From assembly GCF_036669915.1 (NCBI RefSeq), contig NC_089321.1, forward strand, positions 6,927,163-6,991,162: DNA of 64,000 nt, written 5' to 3'. Below the pieces are notes generated by a model. The model worked only from the letters and a program-made list of their open reading frames with translations. It was not told the origin of the DNA and ran no database searches. The position numbers and the translations under genes are program-made. This document shows, piece by piece, positions 11,801 to 22,962 of this stretch (its first letter is position 1; every line of letters starts with the position of its first letter). This stretch comes from Pocillopora verrucosa. Its lineage: Eukaryota > Cnidaria > Anthozoa > Scleractinia > Pocilloporidae.

Positions 11801-14800
11801 TTATATCAAGGGCTACAGTACAGGGTTGTAGATAAGAGCGAGCAGCCAGCAAAGTACACTGGCTTCTCTGCAAGGTTTCACTGGCTACTTTCATTGCTTC
11901 GAGAGCCTGTACAGAGATGATGTTTATCAGGTCTAAACTTGGGCTCAGTAAAAACATAAATTTGCCCTGCCTATCTTTTCTGAAAACATAAAAAGACTTC
12001 TGACTCAAGGTTCATTTAAAAACGTTCTGATGGGGACTGTCTTTTTGACAAATCTTGCTGCAGTGGCAAAAAAGTATGAATAATATGACGTTTTGTCCAC
12101 CATGTTGGATTTTGAGACCCACAACCATTTATCTTTAAAAAGGCTCTGGCTACTTAAAACCTTAAAGAAAATCCTGCAGTAACAGGGAATTTAGTGTAGG
12201 TGCTCCCAAGCATAAGTAATAACCTGCCACTTGCCTTACACAGGTCAAACTGTATTAATGGTTAAACCAATACACCTCGTATATGTTGTAGAAAGCCACT
12301 CATTAAATGTGTGGACATTTTTTAGTCAAAGATATCTCTTTTTTTAATCAAGATATTTTATTGCAGAGGGTAGTCAGCTACTAGCATATATTTATACAAC
12401 ACCACAAGCACAGAAATAGTGTGATATAAAGAAGTTACATTGCCCCTTAAGATTACCTCATTTATTTGATATTAAATTTATTTCTCTCATGATGACAATG
12501 ATAATTGTAAGTTGGAGATTAATTCATGTAGAGTAACTTTTCCTCCTTTGGGAAATAACATTGTTAGTAGCATAATCAGGATGGATTGACAGAGCTAAGT
12601 ATGAGATCAACAGATTTAATCCAAAGAGCTTTACAAGAGAGGGAGGAACCTTCATTTACCTATTGTTCTTCTCAAAAGAGGTAATTGAGGAGACATGGGA
12701 AAGCATGGCATTATTTTATGCTTTACATGACATTGTTGGTGTTCAGAAACTTTTCTGTTCAATTCTTTTCTGCAAATTAGTGCATTGGAAATTAATATCT
12801 ATTCTTTTGTCCATTACCTGTGACAGGTTATTTAGGTCTCTGAAATAATTAGTTATCAAAGATTTAAAGACTTAACTCTAAAAGGGTGACAACTAGATTA
12901 TCAAATTCAGGTGATGAATCCCATAAAATATGAAAAGCATTTGCTCCCACTAAGTTCATTTTTCATAGCTATTGATTTCAACTGCTACTTATTACATATT
13001 GTCTGGGTTGTATTGGGTGATAAAAAAACAACTTCTTGAGGGCATTTCATTGTTGATGGTTTCAATTTAATTAAATTTGTGATTCTTTAATAAAGAGCAA
13101 AAGAGATATTAAAATTTGTCCACTAACACAATACAAATTCCAAGCCTTGCAAGTAGCTTGCTGATTTTTAATCCTGCAATACTTAATACCCACTGGGAAA
13201 GTTGTCTTTTGATACCAACATGTGAACATACCATTTTTTATTAATTTCAGTTAATATTAGTTGTTTTTTCTGTTTGTATTTCTGCTAAAAATTATTTTCT
13301 CTGGTGAAACAATGGTGTCAGCAACTACATGTAGCTCATTAGTGTGTGTGCAGTCATGTAATTAAGTTGGAAAAATGATAACTATCATAACTTTTGCAGC
13401 TCCCTACCAATGGAAGTTTAAGGGTAAAAAAAGCATAGATCTAGTGTAATTTCACATTTGAAATTATTATTCTAAACATTTATGAACAACAAGTGAATTT
13501 TACAATAGAAATTACCATGTGTGAGCCGATAAAACAAATACCTCACTGTCTACATGTGTTCAGGTCAAATTTTGCACTCTCATCAATTACAAACAGTATT
13601 CAAAAGTGAACTCAGCATAACATCTCAATGGTAAATTTTTGTTCCCCAAAATTCCTTGATGAAATCACCAAAATGAATTTTAAAGTATAAATCAGAACTC
13701 ACTATCACATAGGTTGAGTTGAGTCAAGTTTATTAAATCCAATTCTTTCTTGTGGTTTTGTTTTCAATTGGATTTTAACTGAGTTTGTCTAGCTTTGGCT
13801 AGACATGTCGAGGACTACTTCAAATTCATTTGGAAATTTGAAACATTAGGACTTTGACCACTTGCTCCTGAATTCATAGTAATAAGACCACAAGATTACA
13901 TAGTCTCCTATACCTTACAACTGCATGGTATGAAAAGAAATACTTAAGATTGATTCTCGGACTTGTTAAAATCATTGCATGATTGATTTCTATTGAGTGG
14001 AGCTTCACTTTGACTTATTTTCATATATCAAGTGATATAAATATTTAGCTGACCATAGCAACAGTTCAATTTGATCATCATAAGGCATAATTAAATAATT
14101 ACAATCAGTTGGACAACACAAAGTAGTGATTCACATTAATGATAAAAATTAAGATGTATCTCAAAATTTGAGGAACAAAATAATCATATGCTAAGTAAAG
14201 AAATAAAACATCAATATGATAAACTTTTTATAAAGAAGTGTACATGAAAATTAAATAGGTTCAATCAGGGTGTTCCGTTTGTGCTCACGGTTTCTGCTGA
14301 TTATTTCTACAAAGTATGTCAGCCTTTTGTTAGTGTACATAGCTTTGATCAAATATATCATTTCAAACTAGTGTCCATGATTATGCAAAAACTAAAATAA
14401 ATCGATGCATCTGCTTTCATTTTACTCATGTTGAACACAAAGTTTGAAAACCTGATGTACAAATTTCATTGAATCAGTGAGGTATCGATATCAGAAATTA
14501 CAAGCCTGTCAGAGATAAGTCATAACGTGTAGTAAACATCTCAACTAGCATTCCAAATGCAGTATGCTTCAAAAAGCAAATTTGGTAGGCTGCCATGTTA
14601 GATTCAGTTCACGCACCTTCTACACTGAATGTTCCAACGTAATGTGCAATCATTTCACCAAATATCACTTAGCGAGGGATTAAATTTAAATTGATTCTAT
14701 AAAAACATCCTCCAACATGCGACAACAACTCTCTCTCGTTCGAAGTATATCCTTTAAAAACGCTCATCGTAAGTTATGAAAGATAACTTATTTCAACACT

Positions 14801-16253
14801 GAAGTAATATTGACGTAAACCAATATTATTCGACACACTCTTGAGAAATGAACTGTTTTTTCGCGGCTAGACGGCTTCTTCGTTTGACGGCTTTAGGCTA
14901 CATTTGAATAATTAAGGAGCGAGTCGAATTTCTCGACATTTAATCGCAGGAAATCACAAAAAGAAAAGATTAAATGTACAGGAACATTATTTTCCTTGTC
15001 TCTCGGAAAACATTCTAGAATATTATCCGCCACTGAGAGCTGGGATTATAGAGGGATGTAACACGAAAGCAGTTGCAAAAGACAACGATCGAACGTTCGA
15101 AATGCTTTGGTGACCAATATTGTTGTAGACGGAATCCCAGATCTCGGAAAAAGCTACATTTAAGACGCACGAATGGTTTTTCAAGACCCAATTTAGGTTT
15201 TCCAATTGCTCGATCGCCTCTGTCTTTAGAAGAGAAAAGAAAATTTTTAAACTAAATTTCCCGACCAGGTTACTGACATGCTCAGTATTCCCAGCGAAGT
15301 TAGAGCGGGATTTGGCTAAGAAATAAATTCGTAAGTTGCTAATGCATCTCCCATGAAAAATCGCATTACAGTAAACGTACTATCACAGCGGAAAAGGAAA
15401 TTAAAACAGTAGTGCGATGATGTATGTTTTCACAGGTCAGTAAATTGAAAGTATAATAAAGGAAAGGAAAATATTGATCATAGTAAGTGACAGACTAATT
15501 CTTGAAGAGGAAACATGTAAAGAACTTTCGATGATAAATATTGTGAGAGATAAATAGTCATTAGCGAGCTACGGATGGCGATTTTTTTCCGCTGGGAGAA
15601 AATTCAATTTCGTATTAATGCAATATATGAAATTTTGCTGAAGCAATAAAACGACAGAAAACATTCGAAATGAAAAGAATTCTGCGAATGCTCGATCAAA
15701 GCTGCTAGACTTACAATAACAGTAAAATTCTCCATATTGTTTAAACAAACTATAATCGCGAGTGGATTTCTGTGTTTGAAAAAGCTTACGCATTATGTAC
15801 ATATGTTTTTATCTGGCAAACAGACTTATACGGCCCTGGTGACTTACATGACAACATCAAGTTGTGCTGCAGGCAGATAAAATCGATCGATACAGACCAG
15901 AAATTTATTGTGACGCCGCAAGAGGTATTTTACAACAAAAGCCCGTTACTCTGCGAATTATTTACCAGGTATACGAAGAAAACTCCAGGGAAATAACTTA
16001 AATGAACAGCAGTACGTTTGATTAAGGCCTTGTTCTCCAAATAAATGGAGCAAACTCGCCTATAAGCTGGATAATGCGAAATAAACACGACCATTCCTTA
16101 ATTTTCCCAAGCTTTCGCATTGTCATGCAAAATTACTCTTCACAACTAACCTTGTCACACTTGAATTTCAAGAATGCTTGCCCTTCTTGCGACATAAAAC
16201 AGAGATATAATTTATATCTTACCTTCAGTACTTTTCCCTTGTGTATTTCCCAT
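8896..16253 (-). CDS. FBXL7: F-box and leucine-rich repeat protein 7
   Basis: Substrate-recognition subunit of an SCF ubiquitin ligase. Two coding exons: 16253-16223 (31 bases) and 11447-8896, joined in phase 1, giving 860 residues. Residues 1-10 are MGNTQGKSTE, a myristoylation-type start like the MGxxxGK of vertebrate FBXL7. Residues about 12-480 are low-complexity and rich in Ser, Lys and Asn. The F-box lies at about 480-525 (NDLPEDILIFILSYLSTKDL), followed by about 11 cysteine-type LRRs (LDVSGC, LSVSDC, LNIRGC, LSIRGC) to about 840. The C-terminus CVIEHTCPAFF is almost the vertebrate FBXL7 ending. The N-terminal region is about 370 residues longer than in human (491 in total). The frame opens before 11307, so a start there would be wrong: the acceptor TTTCAG lies at 11448. 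Confidence 0.94.
11448..16222 (-). other. FBXL7 intron 1 (4.8 kb)
   Basis: Long AT-rich intron with no coding frame that I can support. Short open frames near 11700-12850 and 15023-15996 lack splice context or family resemblance. Confidence 0.65.
16223..16253 (-). CDS. FBXL7: FBXL7 first coding exon (myristoylation signal)
   Basis: A 31-base coding stretch reads MGNTQGKSTE plus one base and ends in the donor GTAAGA (16222-16217). Its phase 1 end joins the acceptor at 11448 to give D-K-D-K-R-R. It is too short for an ORF search. Support: the donor, the matching phase, and the resemblance to the FBXL7 N-terminus with Gly2 and a lysine at position 7. Confidence 0.8.
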
Positions 16254-19200
16254 TTGCCCACAAGTAAAATCAACACTATAAAACAGATAAGGGCATCCAA
16301 CTACCGCATCTTAACACTGACGTTGGTCTGTCTCTCACTAGTCCTGAGTCCCAACCTGTCAAACGCTACCCATGCTGTTTATGCGCAAACAATGAGTCCC
16401 AATATAAATAATTAATGTGTCGGATTACCTAAAAGTATGTAAATACAACAAGGGAACAATTCTTATAACAATCTTGTAAATATTTCGTTTTTTGAGGATG
16501 AAATGAAGAATTTTCATCAGTCCATCGAGTACGAACGAGTTTCGTTTCGTGATGGGATATCATGCGCACGAGTGTTACGATATTGACAGCCTGCGGTTAA
16601 GTGAGTTCTTAAGAAAGTTATTTCTTGCAAACTTGCTTCCAGATCAATATCCTGCAAACATAACTCCCCAGTGACGCAGTGAGGCTGTTGGGATAAATTA
16701 AAGGGTTTTTATTTTCCAACTCCAAGAGGTGCGTGTTTCCACTCTTCTAGCGTGCTATCACAGCGATAACAGGATAACATAATCGTTCTGACCTCAAATG
16801 GTATAAACTACTCATGCACTAACTCGTTCTTAAAATAAAGTTAATTATTGCGAGACATTTCTTCATAAAATATGGCATATCGTTGTTCAATCTTGGTATT
16901 TTAATTGCCTGCATATTTAACTTCTTGAAACATAAGTTTTTTACCGACTCCATCTTAACCTTGCTGTGGAATCGATTTTTTTTCCGAGAGTTTCTATTTT
17001 TAGTATCGACGAAACAAAAGTCGATTTTCAGCGCGAAAAAATAATTTTTGACTCCACAATTCTTAGTCAAACATGCAATTTAAGTAACTTCGAACTTAGC
17101 AAATAGTTTGCCAATACAGAGCAATTGTGCAAAGTTGCACAAAGTTCAAATATTTCAGACCAAGAGTAACATTTTATTTTATTGGACTGAAGTTACGGAA
17201 GCAGTCAACCGCATCAACAATATTGGTACACATCCGTTTCTTTTTTTCCAACTTTACCTTTCCACACCAGTTTCTCTAATTTGTCATTTCCATGTCTCGT
17301 TAATGTTTCGTAGATGCTGGTTGATCAATATTTGTGATGAGAATCAGGAAAGGTAGACTAAGGTACTATGTGAATTAGGCGTGGCAAACAATAAACCATT
17401 TTATAAAACAGTGAACCTTTGATCAGTTTCGTATTGATTAACTTTCTATAACTTTGTGTATAAATATCGATGCAAAGCAATATCGCGGTATTGCCGATTT
17501 CCGTAATTCTACAAATATTGTACCGAAGCCTAAAAATTTGCAACGGTGGACAGAATTTCATGAACAATTGATATTAATATGACAACTATAGAAAAATTCA
17601 TTCACATGGTAATTATGCTTAAGACTTCACTCTCTACCGGTTTGCCGGTGTCGGTAATAACCCATGCAGGATGTTGGAAGAACACGAAAAATGTTTGCAA
17701 ATCACAGGCTTGGGGGTAGCGATTTGCACAATTTTCGAACGCTTTTATAAAAATAAACTGTAGGCTCACTTAACAGGTACATTGAACGATAGGTTTTTTT
17801 GGCCAAAAAAAAAAGCCGTCGGTCGTATCTCTGTTATTTTAAAGAATTTTGTCGTTTGTGGTTGATTGCAATAAAGCTATACCCCTTCAGCTGTCGTCTA
17901 ACAATCGTATCTCTTGTGTCTCTTAGACTGGTATAGCCGTAGTCGAACTTGGTATTAAGTGAATAAAGGGGTTAACTGAGTTTCTAAAGAAACTATGATG
18001 CTGCGTCGGTGGGTGAGTATAACTGGGTAATTTAGTGTTATCAACTGACAATCGCTCTGACGAAGGACTATAAACGCTCGAAACGTCAGCTTTTAAGCTC
18101 TTCACGATGGCCAATTTACGCTATCAACTCGGTCGATAATAGAAAATTACCGACGGAGAATGGCGAGGTGACCGCTGAATACAGGTTGTCCGCTAAATAC
18201 GTATTCTACAGAATAGGGGTATGGTATTGTAAAAAATTTCATTTTATGCCATAACTAACCACTTAATTTACAAATTCCTTGCTCAAAAATACTACTAGCT
18301 TGATTTCAGAAGATAAACATGGGTTAAATATACTTGAAAGCCTGTGCTTAGTTTTATTTGAGTGGTGGCGCTTCAAACGACCGTTCAATACAGGCAGAAG
18401 GTATTTAGAAACAAGCCTTGGAATAAAGGATGACCACAACCACTTAATAGAGGTGAAAAGCACAGAGTTTAAGGGGAAAGAATTTCGGGACATTGACGAT
18501 TGACTGCTTGGTATAGGGGTTAAAAATTTCAATCACCACCCCTTACTTTCCTTCCATATGGGATTCGTCACAAGCGGGACGGCTCGACTGTTCTACGCAT
18601 GTCACTTGTTATCCGCAGTCACTCAGTAATTGATTTGTATGAGGTTTGAATAACTGAACTTGGCCGCGGAATTAATGGGTCAAACCAGAAAGAGCTCGAG
18701 GTTTGACCGTACTTGTCAGTTGAACGAATAACCTTTTAATCAGTGGTTACTTCTCGTTAGACAAATTTGAGGGGAAAATTGATCGATCTGTGGCCTGCTT
18801 CTCGAAGGCTCGGAAACTTAGCGGGCAGAATGTCATATTTAAAAAAACTAAATGTTAGGAAAACTAATGAAGTTCTCTGATCTAAAACCCGTCTACTCTC
18901 TTTAATTTCCTGATATTTTTTATTGCTTTAATTCCAAAAATATTCATATCTCTATCTGCAATGTACGGCAAACAAAAGACATCTTTAGTTTCCGGGACCG
19001 GTAGTAATTGAGAATCTCGTAAAATGGGCCAAAGGGAATGATAAATGGCAAGATCGGATTTAAAAACATTCATTTTAGTATACAATACACTCCCCATCCC
19101 ACTAGGGGCTGTTTCAATAAAACCTTCACTTCCCTTCTTAATTTTTATTTTATTTTTGGGGGGGAGGGGGGGTTTGTTTGAAGGAGTTAAACAATAAAAT

Positions 19201-19516
19201 GATATCGATAATATGAATGATGATGACGATGATAATGAGACTAATAATAGGATTGATCACTCCTTCACTCGGCCCCAGAACCACGGTTTGGATTCAGCTT
19301 TAAATAACAGAAGAAGACAAATTAAATGATGATGATGGTAATAATGATAATAGTCACTTCGAAGAGAACTTTGGTGTAAGGCAGTTTTATTCACCCCTAA
19401 GAAGAATTTTTCTGAATAAATAAAATAAATTCAACTACTGATGTAAACAGGAGGGTTTCGCGCGAAATATCTAAAAAAAGGTTCTAGAAATAGTCAACAT
19501 TTCAAATGCGACAAAT
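16254..19516. other. Intergenic region with repeat relics
   Basis: Contains the FBXL7 upstream side, a Penelope-like relic (17995-18150), a transposon-end-like stretch (18150-18240) that resembles one near 50570-50650, a G-rich run near 19158-19172, and GAT-type simple repeats at 19200-19350. A minus-strand AATAAA for RSPH1 is at 19386-19391. No gene is supported. Confidence 0.55.
17995..18150 (+). mobile_element. Penelope-like element terminal relic with hammerhead-like core
   Basis: The block from GTCGGTGGGTGAGTATAAC to TATCAACTCGGTCGATAAT matches fragments at 26398-26470 and 30175-30275. It holds CTGACGA (18057-18063) and GAAACGTC (18080-18087) flanked by GCT and AGC that could pair, the layout of a minimal type I hammerhead ribozyme. 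Penelope-like elements are known to carry such ribozymes. The element name is inference. Confidence 0.45.
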
Positions 19517-21526
19517 CTATCCAATGATAGCTGGCTCAATTTCAGTTATACTTGCACATTTCCACTTGGCAGTCAACACGGTAAGTTGTTCATCTTCTTC
19601 GGTGTCTCCCTCTTGGATCTTTTCCTCCAAAACGTATTCCCCGTGTTGTTCACAACCGATATCAAACCGATATTTGCCCACGCCCTGGAGGTTATCATCC
19701 AAGAAATTTCCCATGTATCTGTGATTGGAGTGAACGAGTTCTCCCGTGCCGTCGCGCTTGCCGTGTACCCACGATCCTTTGTACTTGGTCCCAGTCGCTG
19801 AGTACGTGTACACGCCCTGGCCGTGCCTCTGATGCTCGTACCAGTCACCCTCGTAAGTGTCCCCATTCACGTAGTAGTAAATCCCATGGCCATTTCTCCG
19901 ATCTTCCACAAAGCCACCCTCGTATCGCGAGCCGTCTGGGTACCAAAACGTGCCCTGGCCGTGCTTTTTGCCTTTGACATACTCGCCGACATATTTGGCA
20001 CCGTTCTTGAAGCGGTACGTACCATTGCCGTGTCTTTTTCCGTGTTCGTACTGCCCTTCGTACGTATCTCCGTTTGGCAGGGTGGCTTTACCGTAGCCAT
20101 GGCGTTCTTCATTTTCGTTTCGGTCACCATCGTACTCCTACAGAAATGAATTAAGAAAATAAAACGTAATACAGTAATCAGATTCGTCGAATGGCCTTTG
20201 AACTGTATGTAGCGCTCATTTTTAGAAGCTCTGAGGGAAGGGTGGTCTGGAAAGTTTATGTCGTGAAACTCCCCATGGGATATCCTGCTCACAGCGGGAG
20301 GAAGACCCTTTCGGGGAGCCGGATATTTGAACCGGCCGGGAGCCGGATATCTGAACCGTGGGGTCCCTTAACTAGAGTTCCAAGTTCATCACGTTAGTGA
20401 AGGCCTGACTTAATTTCGCTCCGTAAGAAACCAAAAGATAACGTAACATGTCGTTAGGCTTAAATGTCCTTCTTCAATCTCAAAGGGGTAACCACAAGCG
20501 TCAAACAGTAAGCAATCATGCGTAGAAACAAACCACTTCACAAGAGATATTTCATGATAAACTTGAGATGCTGAATCGGCTGAAATGTATTCTCATTTAT
20601 TCACATGCTCCACTCTTTATCCGTCGATTATCGTTTTAATCATCGCAAGAGAAAGATCACATACAGTTTCTTAGAATAGCTTATAAGTCAATTGACAATT
20701 TTAATAGTTTTATAAAATATTAGCCATAATTATGTGCCTTTACGAGCAACAAGAAAAATGTACTTTACAAAAAGTGTCATCAGTAAAAATCACTTGAAAA
20801 TCCCTTGTACATCGATCACTTTAACATGAAGGCGAGTAAAAGCTTTCAGTTCGAGCGTCTCAACTAAGTTGACGCTTGGTACAGATTAACATCCGCTGAG
20901 GAGGGCAAAGCTATTGAGAGAGTTTAGAGGGTGGCTGTATTTGTTTATCAACATCGCTGTGGTATGTTGACTTTGACTGAAGCCAATTACTTTGCAAATT
21001 AAGTATGCACAAATCGCTGTTCCTGCCGGGATATTTTTTTGCATATTTAGTTATGACTGAAGAATGGCTAACTCGGCTGCGAAATAGTCTTTCGTCAAAG
21101 TTTTCTTCCTTTGATTAAAAGAGAGACAGAAAATTGCACAGAACTTAATGACACTTTCTTAGCTTAGATTGCCAGTCGACATTGAAAACCATAAGCTGTC
21201 AAATACTTATAATTTAGCGATCGATGCTGTCATTTTGATAAAATTGAAATGAAAGTTCAAAGACTTGACAGTTGACATTCGCAAGGTTTGCGTCGATTAA
21301 AGTTTATCAGTTTCAACACATTACGAAATTTCGGAGATTTAAGAACGAAAAGAGAGAAAGAAGACAGATAAAGGACGGAGCAAATTTTAGGCAAATAAAG
21401 TGACAGCTTTTGACAATTCAATTTTTCGCATATTAACCGAAAAAATTGCCGTTTAAACCCGCTCTAACTTACCCCAAGATTGATGCCTTCATCTTCTTCG
21501 AATTCTTCCGATCCAATATCAGACAT
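19517..21526 (-). CDS. RSPH1: Radial spoke head protein 1 (MORN-repeat ciliary protein)
   Basis: Component of the radial spoke head of motile cilia and flagella. Two exons, 21526-21473 and 20137-19517, join in phase 0 to give 224 residues. The start [14 protein letters not shown] matches the acidic start of RSPH1. Six MORN repeats ([18 protein letters not shown] and following) run over about residues 30-180, then the RSPH1-typical HRYMGNF and [11 protein letters not shown]. It ends soon after [13 protein letters not shown]; the long acidic tail of human RSPH1 (309 residues) is missing. A poly(A) signal (AATAAA on the minus strand) lies at 19386-19391. Upstream is an RFX X-box, as expected for a ciliary gene. 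Confidence 0.93.
20138..21472 (-). other. RSPH1 intron
   Basis: Intron of 1335 bases, GTAAGT donor at 21472 and TGTAG acceptor at 20138. It holds a short direct repeat of GGGAGCCGGATAT (near 20316 and 20338) and no gene. Confidence 0.7.
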
Positions 21527-21628
21527 GTTGATCTATGCGAGGAAAAGTAAACGGCAAGGTCTTGTTCGTGTTAAAAGCACGGCAAATATTAGTTCGATTT
21601 GTGTTTGCAGCGGCTCATTGTATCTTGA

Positions 21629-21643
21629 GTTGCCCTAGCAACC
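21629..21643 (-). promoter_or_regulatory. RFX-type X-box upstream of RSPH1
   Basis: GTTGCC-CT-AGCAACC is an almost perfect inverted repeat matching the X-box consensus bound by RFX factors, 103-117 bases upstream of the RSPH1 ATG. X-boxes at this distance are typical of ciliary genes in animals. The site is seen directly; binding is inferred. Confidence 0.75.
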
Positions 21644-22962
21644 ATTTGAATAAAGTCGAATTTGAAAGTCAAATGCGGTTCTTTGCCTCCAATAGGGAGG
21701 CGGTCTAAGTCCAAACTAACCGATGGTTACCTTTTGTACGTGACAATTCGAAAGATTGCAAACCTGTTGTGGAATCGAAACAGCAGGCTCAAGGAACTGG
21801 TATTACTGGCATTGACCATTTTATCGAACTTCGCTTTCACAAAAAAGGTACTTTTAAATTCTGCTCATTTTGAAATATTCATATATGTACAGGAAACCAA
21901 GAGAAAGTAATGTCCCATAATTCTCTCTTGGGGAAACCTGACCATTCTCTCCTCCGGCGTCAGGCATTTGCCATACATTTATAAAAGAAGGAAGAAAGGA
22001 TTACCGTTTCCAGAGACGGAGGTTAGAAATAAGGGAGTTTGTAGATAGAAGTTTGGCTGGTATGGGTTGTATGACTTCTTTATTTACTCACTAGCTAATA
22101 CCTTAAAAAAAATTGTGATGATCTGTGAGTAGAGGGCATATATTCACTAGGGAAAGAGGGGGAGGTGATCTTGGTAGGGGAAGTTACATCGACGAGGGGG
22201 CTCATCGCATACCAAGCGAGGTTTGTTTCGCTTTGTTTCTCTTTTGGAATCTGTGTTACTGAATCTGCAAGATTAGGTAACGTTTCAAAACCATCTCGAG
22301 ATGTTTTGCTTTCATATGTAAAACAAAAATGTCACAAGTTCCATGTGAACAAATAAACCGTGACATGTTGTTCATGACCACGAGAAAAAAAAGGGTATGG
22401 AATTTCACAATTTTGCGTCCTGCCTAAGGTGTCTTTGTTGACTTGAAGGGTTTTAACCGCCAATAACTGTCTGTAGAAACATAACCGCAAGTTTTTCAGC
22501 TTAAGTTTGTTAAAAATAGGTCCATGAAGTCGATCTGAAACAGTTTACCTATGTTTTTTGGCCTTACACGGAGCAGGAAAACAAACGGATTTTGTCTGAG
22601 TGGATCAGTCATGGCTTAAAAGCCTTGGCAACACACCCTTAGAAAACCCCGCCGCTCCGCCTTGCCCCTCCCCCCAGGTCCGCAGACTTCGCTCTTTACT
22701 CTCTTGCCCGCTAAGTTTGTGCGATATCAGAATATTATTGTTTTACTCATTAGAATCTTCTAAACGTTGTGATACAACTGTAGTCCAAAGAGCACGAGTA
22801 CTGCAATCGCCTTCTTATAAGCTTCCGCTCCTATGTTTTTATTTGCTTTTTAATCGCATATTTCATCAAAGTAAATATCACTTTTCATTCCGTAGATACG
22901 TCATATCAACCGCTCACGAGAGACGACTTTTCTGTGGGTTGCCGTTACGCGTGAAATACACG
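21644..22962. other. Intergenic region before the CUB gene
   Basis: No gene is supported. This should contain the promoter of the CUB gene, but I see no clear TATA box or named site. Confidence 0.5.

Noticed and set aside
18882-19097. Minus-strand frame of 71 codons with balanced composition
   Set aside because: Looks somewhat protein-like, but I see no family, no splice partners and no neighbour that needs it.
19573-20397. Frames on both strands over the RSPH1 exon
   Set aside because: Out-of-frame shadows of the MORN repeats.
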